Part shown: positions 16,839 to 25,327 of the stretch, one piece after another
Layout of the letters: every line of letters begins with the position of its first letter
Numbering within the stretch: the first letter of the stretch is position 1
Source of the DNA: Rhodococcus sp. 105337
GTDB lineage: Bacteria > Actinomycetota > Actinomycetes > Mycobacteriales > Mycobacteriaceae
DNA length: 64,000 nt
NCBI RefSeq assembly: GCF_012844225.1
Contig: NZ_JABAGQ010000002.1
Span: 248,001 to 312,000, forward strand
Direction: 5' to 3'
Translations under genes and position numbers: made by a program
The notes under the pieces: generated by a model
What the model saw: the letters and a program-made list of their open reading frames with translations, nothing else
Told to the model about the DNA's origin: nothing
The model's database searches: none

Positions 16839-17240
16839 TCAGCGGCGGTGCGCCCCCGGGGCGAGGCGACGCACCTCGAGGGCCGCGGTGACGAGAGGGA
16901 TCTGCAGCGGCAGCCGTGCCACCGCGACGGCCTTTGCCACCGGTGAGATCCGGTCGCTGCGCAGCCACGTGACGGCCATCTGCGCGTTCGCAGGGAACAC
17001 CGCGAGAAACAGCGCAGCAGCCAGCGCGCCACCCGTCCGGCGGGTACGCGGCACCACGAGCGCGAGCCCGACCCCGATCTCGGCGACTCCCGAGACGTGG
17101 GTGTAGGTGCGGGCGGAACCGGGCAGCGCGCGGGGGACGATGCCGTCGAAGGGTTGCGGTCGGACGAAGTGCATCGTGCCTGCGCCGAGGAGCAATGCGG
17201 CGAGCCGCAACGCCGGTCGTCGGGACGGTTGGGTGGACAT
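16839..17240 (-). CDS. DoxX-like small membrane protein
   Basis: A 133-residue protein with four hydrophobic segments, including LRLAALLLGAGTMHFVRP and VAEIGVGLALVVP, typical of DoxX-like (DUF4267/DoxX) inner-membrane proteins. The frame extends upstream to 17300, but the ATG at 17240 is preceded 7 bases away by TACTGT, a leaderless-type promoter, and gives the usual short N-terminus. No catalytic residues are visible and the physiological role is not known. It is convergent with the hydrolase gene 10 bases away. Confidence 0.7.
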   Translation of the reverse strand: MSTQPSRRPALRLAALLLGAGTMHFVRPQPFDGIVPRALPGSARTYTHVSGVAEIGVGLALVVPRTRRTGGALAAALFLAVFPANAQMAVTWLRSDRISPVAKAVAVARLPLQIPLVTAALEVRRLAPGAHRR

Positions 17241-17356
17241 GGGCGCCACAGTAGCGGGCGGCGCGTAGGCTGCGATCCGGAATCGATGGCCGTCCGGCAT
17301 CGCTACGGTGTAAGTGAGGTCCCCCCTGGGGACCGAGACGAGGTGGAGTAGGCACG

Positions 17357-18445
17357 ATGCCCGGTAGATTGCGTGCGAGGTTCAGTCGCTCCGATCAGCT
17401 CACCGAGCGTCCGGACTTCGCGTTGGTGGGCGTCCTCCGGGTGCCGGAAGAGCAGACGAGTCCCGGAATCGCGATTGCGCGTCGCATCGGTTACGCCTTC
17501 GCGGCGCTGCTGTTCGCGGTGCTGGTCGTCTACCTCGACCGCGACGGGTACCGCGACGCCCAGGGCAACGCGTTGTCGTTGCTGGACTGTCTCTATTACG
17601 CGACCGTGTCGCTGTCGACCACCGGGTACGGCGACATCACTCCCTTCACACCCGAAGCGCGCCTGATCAACGTTCTCGTGATCACCCCGCTGCGGGTGTT
17701 CTTCCTGATCGTGCTGGTCGGAACGACGTTGTCGGCTCTGACCGCGAGTTCACGACAAGCATTCAAGATCCAACGATGGAGGCGCCGCGTGCGTAATCAC
17801 ACCGTCGTCATCGGCTACGGCACCAAGGGCCGTACCGCCGTCGACGCCATGCTGGGCGACGGTGTCGCCCCATCCGACATCGTGGTGGTGGACACCGATC
17901 CCGTCGTCCTGGAATCCGCGGCCGGGCAGGGACTGGTGACGGTCCAGGGTTCGGCAACCAAGTCGGACGTTCTCCGCCTCGCGGGTGTGCAGCACGCCGC
18001 CGCTGTCATCGTCGCCGCGAACCGCGACGACACCGCGGTGCTGGTGACTCTGAGTGCCCGCGAGATCGCCCCCAAGGCCAAGATCGTCGCCGCGATCCGC
18101 GAGTCCGAGAACACGCACCTGCTGCGGCAGTCCGGTGCCGACTCGGTGGTCATCTCCTCCGAGACCGCGGGCCGCCTGCTGGGTATCGCTACGACGACAC
18201 CCAACGTGGTCGAGATGATCGAGGACCTGCTCACCCCCGAAGCCGGATTCGCCATCGCCGAACGTGACGTGGAACCGTCGGAGATCGGCGGTTCGCCGCG
18301 ACACCTCAAGGACATCGTCCTTGCCGTGGTGCGCGACGGCCGGATGTGGCGGATCGGCTCGCCCGAGGTGGATGCGGTGGAGGCCGGCGACAAGCTGCTC
18401 TACATCCGGCTCGTGGGCACGCAGCCGGGCGCGATGCGCGGCTAG
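17357..18445 (+). CDS. Two-helix potassium channel with TrkA-type RCK domain
   Basis: A 362-residue channel subunit. Two membrane helices (about residues 45-66 and 110-132) flank a pore loop with the selectivity filter STTGYGDIT, the K+ signature. The cytoplasmic half is a TrkA-N/RCK domain with the Rossmann motif VVIGYGTKGRTA and an acid at the end of strand 2 (VVVDTD), followed by a TrkA-C domain ending near YIRLV. Four subunits form a ligand-gated K+ channel. It matches Rv3200c in position and layout. Binding of NAD(H), ATP or Ca2+ by the RCK domain is possible but not determined. Confidence 0.9.
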   Translation: MPGRLRARFSRSDQLTERPDFALVGVLRVPEEQTSPGIAIARRIGYAFAALLFAVLVVYLDRDGYRDAQGNALSLLDCLYYATVSLSTTGYGDITPFTPEARLINVLVITPLRVFFLIVLVGTTLSALTASSRQAFKIQRWRRRVRNHTVVIGYGTKGRTAVDAMLGDGVAPSDIVVVDTDPVVLESAAGQGLVTVQGSATKSDVLRLAGVQHAAAVIVAANRDDTAVLVTLSAREIAPKAKIVAAIRESENTHLLRQSGADSVVISSETAGRLLGIATTTPNVVEMIEDLLTPEAGFAIAERDVEPSEIGGSPRHLKDIVLAVVRDGRMWRIGSPEVDAVEAGDKLLYIRLVGTQPGAMRG

Positions 18446-18455
18446 TGTGCTCGAA

Positions 18456-19355
18456 GTGACCAGTTTCTCTCTGTCCGGTACCCCACTCCTGTCGCGCACC
18501 GTCGTCGAGCGCGCCGAAGAGCTTCGCTCCGACGAGGACGCGCTGCGGGCGGGGTGGGCGGACGCGAAACTCCTGAAGGTGGACCGACGGGGACAGGTGC
18601 CCGTGGCGGACGGGGCACTGGTGTTCCGTGCCGCCGCGGAACTCGGCCCCGAGCCGGCCCCCGGGGCGGTGTTTCTCGGTGTGCGCGACGAGCGGCACGT
18701 GTGGGCCGTCCGCGTACTCGCACAGACGGGAGAGGTTGCGGACCTGCGCAAGGTCGGCGACGCACTCGACGACGCGGACGCGGACCTGATGGTGAGTGCG
18801 GTGGCCTTGCTCAACTGGCACGACCGGGCAGGGTTCAGCGCGGTCGACGGTTCCGTCACCGAACCCACCATGTCCGGATGGTCGCGGATCAGTTCCGAGA
18901 CCGGGCACGAGGAATTCCCGCGCACGGACCCGGCGGTCATCTGCCTGGTGCACGACGGCGGCGACAGGGTGCTGCTCGGGCGTCAACCCGTGTGGCCGGA
19001 GCGGCGCTTCTCCGTCCTGGCAGGATTCGTGGAGGCGGGCGAATCGCTGGAATCGTGTGTGGTGCGGGAGATCCGCGAAGAAGTCGGCGTCGACGTGCGT
19101 GACATCCGCTACCTCGGAAGCCAGCCGTGGCCGTTTCCGCGGTCGTTGATGCTCGGGTTCGCGGCCGTCGCCGACCCCGCTCAGCCCCTGGAATTCCGGG
19201 ACGGCGAGATCGGCGAGGCGCGATGGTTCACTCGCGACGAGGTGCGGAACGCACTCGAGGCCGGCGACTGGGCGTCGGCCGACGAGGTGCCTCTGCTGCT
19301 GCCGGGCTCGATCTCCATTGCCCGGGGCATGCTCGAAGGATGGGCCCGGGGCTGA
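18456..19355 (+). CDS. nudC: NAD(H) pyrophosphatase / mRNA decapping enzyme NudC
   Basis: A 299-residue Nudix hydrolase. The Nudix box is complete (GFVEAGESLESCVVREIREE followed by VG) and the NudC-specific motif SQPWPFPRS follows it. The enzyme cleaves NADH and, in bacteria, removes NAD caps from RNA 5' ends. The four-Cys zinc ribbon of Escherichia coli NudC is absent: the equivalent region (about residues 135-170) has no paired Cys. The GTG at 18456 is preceded 7 bases away by TAGTGT, suggesting a leaderless start; GTG 18447 is an alternative. It lies directly after the channel gene, as in mycobacteria. Confidence 0.9.
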   Translation: MTSFSLSGTPLLSRTVVERAEELRSDEDALRAGWADAKLLKVDRRGQVPVADGALVFRAAAELGPEPAPGAVFLGVRDERHVWAVRVLAQTGEVADLRKVGDALDDADADLMVSAVALLNWHDRAGFSAVDGSVTEPTMSGWSRISSETGHEEFPRTDPAVICLVHDGGDRVLLGRQPVWPERRFSVLAGFVEAGESLESCVVREIREEVGVDVRDIRYLGSQPWPFPRSLMLGFAAVADPAQPLEFRDGEIGEARWFTRDEVRNALEAGDWASADEVPLLLPGSISIARGMLEGWARG

Positions 19356-19364
19356 TCCGGGCTG

Positions 19365-19619
19365 TTACAGACCGAGCGCGCGCTTGACCGCCGACAGCGG
19401 CGGGTTGGTGGCGGTGGTGCCGTCTGCGTACTTGACGGTCGGCACGATGTGGTTGCCGTCGTTGACACTGCCGACGAATTCCGCTGCCGAGGGATCGGCC
19501 TCGATGTCGATCTCGGTGTAGGCGATGCCGTTCTCGTCGAGCTGCTTCTTCAGACGCTTGCAGTAGCCGCACCACGTGGTGGAGTAGACGGTCAAGGCGG
19601 GTGCATCGGTGGTGGTCAT
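19365..19619 (-). CDS. mrx1: Mycoredoxin Mrx1, glutaredoxin-like
   Basis: An 84-residue thioredoxin-fold protein with active site [12 protein letters not shown] (CxxC at residues 17-20) and the cis-Pro region [11 protein letters not shown]. It matches the mycoredoxin family (Rv3198A), which reduces protein-mycothiol mixed disulfides with electrons from mycothiol and its reductase. It acts in the cytoplasm. It is convergent with nudC and divergent from uvrD2. The reading frame continues upstream but would add unrelated residues, so the ATG at 19619 is chosen. Confidence 0.9.
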   Translation of the reverse strand: MTTTDAPALTVYSTTWCGYCKRLKKQLDENGIAYTEIDIEADPSAAEFVGSVNDGNHIVPTVKYADGTTATNPPLSAVKRALGL

Positions 19620-19749
19620 GACTTGGAGAACATCACAGCCGCCGCGATCTGTTCCGACCGGTCCCCGAATGTGGTCGCGGACACAGCGGATATGCCTGCA
19701 CAGGATGTGCGGCGTCGCGTTGTCGGTTCGCACTGTCATGATGGAGGCC

Positions 19750-21885
19750 ATGCGTGTGGATGCGGTTGCGGACGGCCTGGACCCTCAACAGGCGGCGGCT
19801 GTGCGGGCGCCGCGTGGCCCCGTGTGTGTGCTGGCCGGCGCCGGGACGGGCAAGACCCGCACCATCACCCGCCGCATCGCGCACCTCGTCTCCGACGGGC
19901 ACGTCGCCGCCGGCCAGGTTCTGGCAGTCACCTTCACCGCGCGGGCTGCGGGGGAGATGCGCTCGCGGCTCCGTGAACTGGGGGTCGGTGCACCGGGACC
20001 GTCGGTGCAGGCCCGCACCTTCCACGCCGCGGCGCTGCGGCAGTTGCGGTATTTCTGGCCGCAGGTCGTCGGCGACACTCCGTGGCAGTTGCTCGATCGC
20101 AAGTTTTCCGTCGTCTCGCAGGCAGCACATCGGTGCGGCTTCCCGACCGACACCGACACCGTGCGCGACCTGCTCTCGGAGATCGAGTGGTCCAAGGGGT
20201 CGCTGATCGCGCCGGAAGACTATCCGGCCACGGTCGCGCGGGTCCGCCGCGAGCCGCCGGCCGCCGCCGAGCGCGTCGCAGCGGTGTACGAGATGTACGA
20301 ATCGCTGAAGTTCCGCGGCGACGAAGGGTTCTACCTGGACTTCGACGATCTGTTGTTGCACACGGCCGCCGCGCTCGAGGACAACACCGCTGTCGCCGAC
20401 GAGTTCCGCGACCGCTACCGCTGTTTCGTCGTCGACGAATACCAGGACGTGACGCCGCTGCAACAGCGCGTGCTCGACGCATGGCTCGGGGACCGCGACG
20501 ATCTCACCGTGGTCGGCGACGCCAACCAGACCATCTACTCGTTCACGGGCGCGTCGCCCAAGTACCTGCTCGATTTCTCGCGCCGGTTCCCCGACGCCAC
20601 CGTCGTCCGGCTCGAGCGCGACTACCGCTCGACCCCGCAGGTGGTGGAACTGGCCAACCGCGTCATCGGCGAAGCCCGCGGGCGGATCGCCGGCACCCGG
20701 CTGAAACTGATCGGGCAGCGGCCGCCCGGCCCGGAACCCACGTTCGCCGAGTACGACGACGAACCCGCGGAGGCGAAGGCGACCGCGAAGGCCATCGCAA
20801 AACTGCTGCGCGACGGCGTGCCGGCGTCGGAAATCGCGGTGCTGTACCGGATCAACGCGCAATCGGAAGTGTACGAGCAAGCCTTCACCGAGACCGGCAT
20901 CCCGTATCAGGTGCGCGGCGGCGAGGGGTTCTTCAACCGCGCCGAGGTGCGGCAGGCGATCAACGCGCTTCGGCAGGTCGACGCGCGCAACGACCTGCCC
21001 GACGGAGCCGATCGCGGCAGCCATCTCGTCACGCTGGTCCGGGCCACGTTGGTGCCGCTCGGCCTGACCGACACCGAACCCACCGGTGCGCAGGCCCGGG
21101 AACGGTGGTCGTCGCTGGTGGCGCTGGTCCAGCTCACGGAAGAACTGCTCGAGCACGAACCCGAGCTGACCCTCACCGGTCTGCTGCGCGACCTCGCGGC
21201 CCGCGCCGAATCGCGGCAGCCCCCGACGGTGCAGGGCGTGACTCTGGCATCGCTGCACGCCGCGAAGGGCCTCGAGTGGGACGCGGTGTTCCTCGTCGGG
21301 CTCACCGACGGCACCCTGCCGATCACCCACGTCACCGGAGACAAGGACACCCCTCCGGACGAAGCGGGTATCGAGGAGGAACGCCGTCTGCTCTACGTCG
21401 GCGTCACCCGCGCCCGGGTGCACCTGTCGCTGTCGTGGGCGTTGGCGCGCACCGAAGGCGGGCGCCGCTCACGGCGGCGGTCCCGCTTCCTGAACGGGTT
21501 GATCCCCGACAGTTCTCCGGCGTCGAAGATCGTCGAGCCGGCCTCACCGAAGAAGAAGCGTCCGCAGTGCCGGATCTGCGGTAAGCCGCTCCTGGGCACC
21601 ACCTCGACGATGCTCGGGCGTTGCGAGGGCTGTCCGTCCGACCTCGACGAGGAACTGCTCGTCGCGCTGAAGGAATGGCGCCGCGAGCGATCGAAGGAGC
21701 TCAAGGTCCCCGCCTACGTCGTGTTCAGCGACAACACCCTGGTGGCGATCGCGGAACAACAGCCACGCGACGACCGCGCGCTCGTCTCGATTCCGGGCAT
21801 CGGCGCGAAGAAGCTCGAGCAGTACGGCGCCGACGTGCTCGCGCTCGTGCGGGGCGAACGTACCGCGGCAACGCTAGATATCTAG
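19750..21885 (+). CDS. uvrD2: ATP-dependent DNA helicase UvrD2
   Basis: A 711-residue superfamily-1 helicase: Walker [11 protein letters not shown] (residues 30-39), Walker [39 protein letters not shown] and [11 protein letters not shown]. After the motor comes a four-Cys motif (CRIC at residues 607-610, then CEGC) and an HRDC domain with [16 protein letters not shown]. This layout is that of mycobacterial UvrD2 (Rv3198c), a 3'-5' helicase acting in repair. The ATG at 19750 has GGAGG just upstream; the frame is open to 19609 but the extra residues are not conserved-looking. The stop overlaps the convergent VOC gene by 12 bases. Confidence 0.93.
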   Translation: MRVDAVADGLDPQQAAAVRAPRGPVCVLAGAGTGKTRTITRRIAHLVSDGHVAAGQVLAVTFTARAAGEMRSRLRELGVGAPGPSVQARTFHAAALRQLRYFWPQVVGDTPWQLLDRKFSVVSQAAHRCGFPTDTDTVRDLLSEIEWSKGSLIAPEDYPATVARVRREPPAAAERVAAVYEMYESLKFRGDEGFYLDFDDLLLHTAAALEDNTAVADEFRDRYRCFVVDEYQDVTPLQQRVLDAWLGDRDDLTVVGDANQTIYSFTGASPKYLLDFSRRFPDATVVRLERDYRSTPQVVELANRVIGEARGRIAGTRLKLIGQRPPGPEPTFAEYDDEPAEAKATAKAIAKLLRDGVPASEIAVLYRINAQSEVYEQAFTETGIPYQVRGGEGFFNRAEVRQAINALRQVDARNDLPDGADRGSHLVTLVRATLVPLGLTDTEPTGAQARERWSSLVALVQLTEELLEHEPELTLTGLLRDLAARAESRQPPTVQGVTLASLHAAKGLEWDAVFLVGLTDGTLPITHVTGDKDTPPDEAGIEEERRLLYVGVTRARVHLSLSWALARTEGGRRSRRRSRFLNGLIPDSSPASKIVEPASPKKKRPQCRICGKPLLGTTSTMLGRCEGCPSDLDEELLVALKEWRRERSKELKVPAYVVFSDNTLVAIAEQQPRDDRALVSIPGIGAKKLEQYGADVLALVRGERTAATLDI

Positions 21886-22251
21886 GCCTACCGGCTCCAC
21901 GCAGAGGCAGAAGTGGTGGCCTGCGGGGTCGCGGTACACCCGGAAGTTCTTTGTGCTCGACGGATCGTCGACGCGGGTCGCGCCGAGGTCGAGCGCGAGA
22001 CGTTCGGCGTCCTCGAATTCGGGGACGTAGAAGTCGAGGTGGACGTGCACACTTTCGGAAGGCCAGCGCGCGGGCGTGAAATCGGGTGCGCGTTGGAATG
22101 CGAGCGAATTCGCGTCGTCGCGCGCGAGTTCGACCCAATCGTCGTCGTCCCGCGCGGTGGTCCAGCCGAGCAGGTCCCGGTAGAAGCCCGCGAGCGCGCG
22201 CGGATCGGGACAATCGAGAACCGATACACATTTCGTTGTCGACAGTGGCAT
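21874..22251 (-). CDS. VOC (glyoxalase/dioxygenase-fold) protein
   Basis: A 125-residue single-chain VOC protein with two beta-alpha-beta-beta-beta modules: [23 protein letters not shown] at the start and [15 protein letters not shown] at the end. Possible metal ligands are His/Glu in HVHLDFYV and HHFCLC. The superfamily includes glyoxalases, extradiol dioxygenases and antibiotic-binding proteins; the sequence does not choose among them. The ATG at 22251 begins the conserved domain. It is convergent with uvrD2. Confidence 0.75.
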   Translation of the reverse strand: MPLSTTKCVSVLDCPDPRALAGFYRDLLGWTTARDDDDWVELARDDANSLAFQRAPDFTPARWPSESVHVHLDFYVPEFEDAERLALDLGATRVDDPSSTKNFRVYRDPAGHHFCLCVEPVGLDI

Positions 22252-22331
22252 GGCCGGGACTCTAGTCCCGCGTGAGGGTGCGAGCGGCGAATCGAACCAC
22301 GCTCGACAAAAATTGGACAAAACCGCAGGTA

Positions 22332-22367
22332 GAAAATAACTTGTGCTGATCGCACCAGCATTACTAT
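22332..22367 (+). promoter_or_regulatory. whiB7 promoter with AT-rich WhiB7-type element
   Basis: GAAAAT (22332-22337) lies just upstream of TTGTGC (22341-22346), and a -10-like TACTAT follows at 22362-22367. Mycobacterial whiB7 and its regulon promoters carry an AT-rich GAAAAT-like block directly upstream of the -35, where the AT-hook of WhiB7 binds to activate its own gene. The 15-base spacer is short, which fits a promoter needing an activator. Start point would be near 22374. Confidence 0.7.
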
Positions 22368-22427
22368 TGTGTATTGCATTGCCACGGGAGAAGCCCGTGC
22401 GTGACGACGAAAGCGAGGTGGCCCGTG

Positions 22428-22565
22428 ATGATCAGCATCAATTATGCGGCCGTCGCTCCCGTCGTGGCGCGCGCCGCATCCGCCGCCGCCCCGCGCACAT
22501 GGCGTCGGCGCGCAGTAGCCTTCTCGTCCGTGGCCGGACGACTCGTCGGGACACCTACGCGGTAG
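22428..22565 (+). CDS. whiB7 leader peptide (upstream ORF)
   Basis: A 45-codon ORF starting MISINYAAVAPVV and ending RLVGTPTR, inside the whiB7 leader. A GAGG lies 9 bases upstream of the ATG. It is rich in Ala, Val and Arg, with a WRRR run near residue 29. It stops 15 bases before the rising arm of the terminator hairpin, and its second half covers the antiterminator strand at 22526-22535. Ribosomes slowed here by translation inhibitors would therefore change which hairpin forms. Leader ORFs of this kind are known upstream of whiB7/wblC in other actinobacteria; the peptide itself is poorly conserved. Confidence 0.72.
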   Translation: MISINYAAVAPVVARAASAAAPRTWRRRAVAFSSVAGRLVGTPTR

Positions 22566-22620
22566 TCCCTTCCGACTCCAGGCCACGGACAACCGCCCAG
22601 CGGACCGTGGCCTTTGTCTT
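22526..22620 (+). terminator. whiB7 attenuator: antiterminator/terminator pair
   Basis: Terminator: AGGCCACGG (22580-22588) pairs with CCGTGGCCT (22605-22613) and is followed by TTGTCTTTTC. Competing structure: GTCCGTGGCC (22526-22535), within the leader ORF, is the exact 10-base complement of GGCCACGGAC (22581-22590). The same strand cannot be in both hairpins, which is the classic arrangement for ribosome-mediated attenuation. Free leader ribosomes would favour termination; stalled ones would favour read-through into whiB7. Confidence 0.82.
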
Positions 22621-22672
22621 TTCGGCCGGAGTTCGCATCGCATCTCTTTCGATCGAACCTCTAGGAGTCCTC

Positions 22673-22993
22673 GTGCCGAGCGAAAACCCTTCGACCGCAT
22701 CAGGTGTCGGCGAAAACACCCTCCGTGCGGGCGATCCTCTGCCCTGTCACGGTGACGATCCCGATCTGTGGTTTGCCGAGGCCCCGGCAGATCTGGAACT
22801 GGCGAAATCGCTGTGCGCCGGATGCCCCGTACGCGCGCGCTGTCTCGCCGCAGCGCTCGACCGCGAAGAACCGTGGGGAGTGTGGGGCGGCGAAATCATC
22901 CACCAGGGCGCGGTGGTCGCCCGGAAACGCCCCCGCGGGCGACCCCGGAAGACGGTCGTCGCCGAACCGCGAAAAGAACTGGTGTACGCCTGA
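22673..22993 (+). CDS. whiB7: WhiB7, iron-sulfur transcription factor for antibiotic resistance
   Basis: A 106-residue Wbl protein. The four cluster Cys are at 25, 48, 51 and 57 (C...CxxCx5C), followed by the G[VI]WGG turn as PWGVWGGE and the AT-hook KRPRGRPRK near residues 85-93, which defines the WhiB7 subgroup. WhiB7 binds the primary sigma factor and activates intrinsic resistance genes after ribosome inhibition. The GTG at 22673 is chosen because it begins the normal N-terminus; the open frame upstream runs through the attenuator. It sits between uvrD2 and the ABC1 gene as in mycobacteria. Confidence 0.92.
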   Translation: MPSENPSTASGVGENTLRAGDPLPCHGDDPDLWFAEAPADLELAKSLCAGCPVRARCLAAALDREEPWGVWGGEIIHQGAVVARKRPRGRPRKTVVAEPRKELVYA

Positions 22994-23012
22994 ATCGGCT
23001 GCCCGGCCCCGA

Positions 23013-24338
23013 CTACTCCTCGGTGAAGCCGGGCAGCCATTCGGAGAGAATCGCCATATAGGGAGCCTGCGCGTCGAGTTGCGCGCAGATACCCACCGAC
23101 CCGAGCAGAACGCGGAAGATGCTTGCGTATTCCGGTGGCAGGTTCAACGTCCGTGCAGTCCGGAACTGTGCACTCGAGAAATCCGTCGCGGTGCCCGCCA
23201 CCTTCTGCAGCCACGCCCGCGTAAAATGGAACGACTCGGTCTGAATCGGGTCGGTGAAGGGCCGTAGGTAGTCGGCGATCTCCTGATCGGTGACAGTGCG
23301 GCCGGGGAGTACGAACTTCTCGTCGTAGAGCAGGGCGGTCAGCTCGTCGAAACGTTCCTCGAGGGCGAGTCGCACCATGCGCCCGAGCACCGGGGGGAAT
23401 CCGTCCGGCATCGCGGCGGTGGCACCGAAGTCGATCACGCCGAGTCGTCCGTCCTCGAGCAACATGAAGTTGCCGGGATGCGGATCACAGTGCAGCAGAC
23501 CGGCTCTGGCCGGACTGCAGAAGTGGAATTCGGCGAGGAGCGCCCCCGCGCGGTCACGTTGCTCGCGGGTGCCCTCGTTGATGATCACCGACAGCGGCGT
23601 GGCGGAAAGCCATTCCGTCACCATCACTTTCGGCGCACTGGCCACCACGCGGGGGATGAGAAACTTCTCGTCGCCGTCGAAGGCCCGCGCGAATGCCCGC
23701 TGGCTGTCGGCTTCGGTGCGATAGTCGAGTTCTTCCTCGGTGCGGGCGGTCAGTTCGTCGAGGAGCGCCCTGACGTCCGCGCCCGGCATCATGGTCGCGA
23801 ATACTCCCGCGAACCGCGACAACGTCCGCAAGTCCGCGCGCAGTGCTTCGTCGGCCCCGGGGTACTGCACCTTCACGGCGACGTCGCGTCCGTCGGACCA
23901 CACCGCGCGGTGCACCTGCCCGATGCTCGCCGAGGCCGTGGGCACGTCGTCGAAGGATTGGAATCGCTCGCGCCACTTCGTGCCGAGTTGCTGATCGAGC
24001 ACACGGTGCACGGACTTGGCCGGAAGGGGAGGTGCTGCCGCCTGCAGCTTGGTCAGTGCCTCGCGATACGGCTCCGCGAATTCCTCCGGGACAGCGGCCT
24101 CCATGACACTGAGAGCCTGCCCGAACTTCATGGCGCCGCCCTTGAGCTCACCGAGCACCGTGAACAACTGCTCGGCGGCCTTCGCAGTCATCTCGGCGTC
24201 GATCTCGCCGCGATCACCACCTGCGAGGCGCCGGCCGAAACCTACAGCGGCGCGTCCGGCGATGCCCAGCGGGATGCTCGCGAGTTTGGCGGTACGCGAA
24301 GAGCTTCTGCGAGGGATGTCTGACACGCTCCCCATCAT
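23013..24338 (-). CDS. ABC1/UbiB-family atypical kinase
   Basis: A 441-residue protein of the ABC1 (ADCK/UbiB) kinase-like family. It shows the family-defining KxGQ region as MKFGQALS, the Ala-rich loop PTASASIGQVHRA, the VAVKVQYPG lysine, HCDPHPGNFML and the metal-binding VIDFGAT. ABC1 proteins have ATPase activity and act on lipid or quinone pathways. It corresponds to Rv3197. The ATG at 24338 overlaps the stop of the upstream gene (ATGA), which decides between two adjacent ATGs. It ends 19 bases from the convergent whiB7. Confidence 0.88.
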   Translation of the reverse strand: MMGSVSDIPRRSSSRTAKLASIPLGIAGRAAVGFGRRLAGGDRGEIDAEMTAKAAEQLFTVLGELKGGAMKFGQALSVMEAAVPEEFAEPYREALTKLQAAAPPLPAKSVHRVLDQQLGTKWRERFQSFDDVPTASASIGQVHRAVWSDGRDVAVKVQYPGADEALRADLRTLSRFAGVFATMMPGADVRALLDELTARTEEELDYRTEADSQRAFARAFDGDEKFLIPRVVASAPKVMVTEWLSATPLSVIINEGTREQRDRAGALLAEFHFCSPARAGLLHCDPHPGNFMLLEDGRLGVIDFGATAAMPDGFPPVLGRMVRLALEERFDELTALLYDEKFVLPGRTVTDQEIADYLRPFTDPIQTESFHFTRAWLQKVAGTATDFSSAQFRTARTLNLPPEYASIFRVLLGSVGICAQLDAQAPYMAILSEWLPGFTEE

Positions 24339-25234
24339 GCCTGAACGGGGACGGGGATAGTCGGGCAGTCGCAGTCGGGATGGCGGTGCCACCTGCGGGT
24401 GATGAGCTGTGTCCTGCGGATATCCCACTCGATCGTGCGGTCGAGGGCGAGCGCACCGGCGCCCGCGATCCGCGTGGGCGACGCAGTGTCGGCGAAGAAC
24501 AGATCGAGTTGCGCCAGCGCGGCCGCGACGGTGGCGCCGATCACGGAGCGCTCGGCTCGTCCCTCCCGCCCGGACAACTGTGCCGCGAGCCGCGGCCACG
24601 ACGGGTCGGCGTCGGTGCGAGCCAGGTCGGCGCAGCGCAGGCAGCTGGTACGGCCGGGAACAACGAACGGGCCGATGACGCCGCGGCCGTCACGTACGCG
24701 GACCGCCAGATGAGGGACCCGGTGGCGCATCAGGATCTGCACGAGACGCGGATCTGGCACCTGGGTGTCGGCGAGCACGACGCAGTCCGGTAGCCGGGTG
24801 GTGAGACCGGCGTCGTCGGTACGTGGAACCGACCGGAACCACCTCGTGTCCCACAGCGACAGATGCGGGGCGAGCGCGTGTGCGAGGGGCCCCGCCCCGT
24901 ACAACCGCACGCACGGCGGAGACGACGCGGCCGCGGTTGCGGGTCGCGCCGGCCGCACGGATCCGGCGCCGACCAGTTCGTCGAGGAGCGCCCGGACAGC
25001 GGGTGCCGGCAGGCCGCGCGCTGCGGCCGCCTCGACGAGAGCCTCGTACGGCAGGCTCCCGTCCAGCAGTACGAGCAGGGCGCGGACATCGAACGCGTCC
25101 ATACCGTCGGGCGGCACGACGACTGCGGCAGTGTCGGGGCCCCACCCGAGCTGCACCGAACCGTCGGCTCGGTGCAGCACCAGCACATCGGGATCGAGGA
25201 CGAGACCTGTGGCCGCCCGCACGGGGGATGTCAT
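24335..25234 (-). CDS. E1-like / TOMM cyclodehydratase-type protein, orphan
   Basis: A 299-residue protein resembling the partner domain of azole-forming cyclodehydratases (E1/ThiF-like ocin superfamily). The middle part has LYGAGPLAHALAPHLS, a degenerate Rossmann start, and PGRTSCLRCADLARTDADPSW, the typical CxxC element; a second Cys pair is CDC near the C-terminus (HPDCDCP), so a four-Cys zinc site is likely. The N-terminus may hold a peptide-clamp-like domain. There is no YcaO gene, precursor peptide or protease nearby, so it does not look like a working RiPP cluster. It is translationally coupled to the ABC1 gene. Corresponds in position to Rv3196; function unknown. Confidence 0.68.
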   Translation of the reverse strand: MTSPVRAATGLVLDPDVLVLHRADGSVQLGWGPDTAAVVVPPDGMDAFDVRALLVLLDGSLPYEALVEAAAARGLPAPAVRALLDELVGAGSVRPARPATAAASSPPCVRLYGAGPLAHALAPHLSLWDTRWFRSVPRTDDAGLTTRLPDCVVLADTQVPDPRLVQILMRHRVPHLAVRVRDGRGVIGPFVVPGRTSCLRCADLARTDADPSWPRLAAQLSGREGRAERSVIGATVAAALAQLDLFFADTASPTRIAGAGALALDRTIEWDIRRTQLITRRWHRHPDCDCPTIPVPVQA

Positions 25235-25327
25235 ACGGGCAGCATCACAGGCATCCGGCCCGCCGCGGTCGCCCCCGACGCGGTTGTCCACAGGGCGATC
25301 GCGGCTTCTATCAGCGACGACGTGGTG

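Noticed and set aside
24335-25234. Working azole-RiPP (TOMM) gene cluster
   Set aside because: No YcaO, dehydrogenase, protease or precursor-like small ORF in the flanking genes; only the E1-like protein is present.
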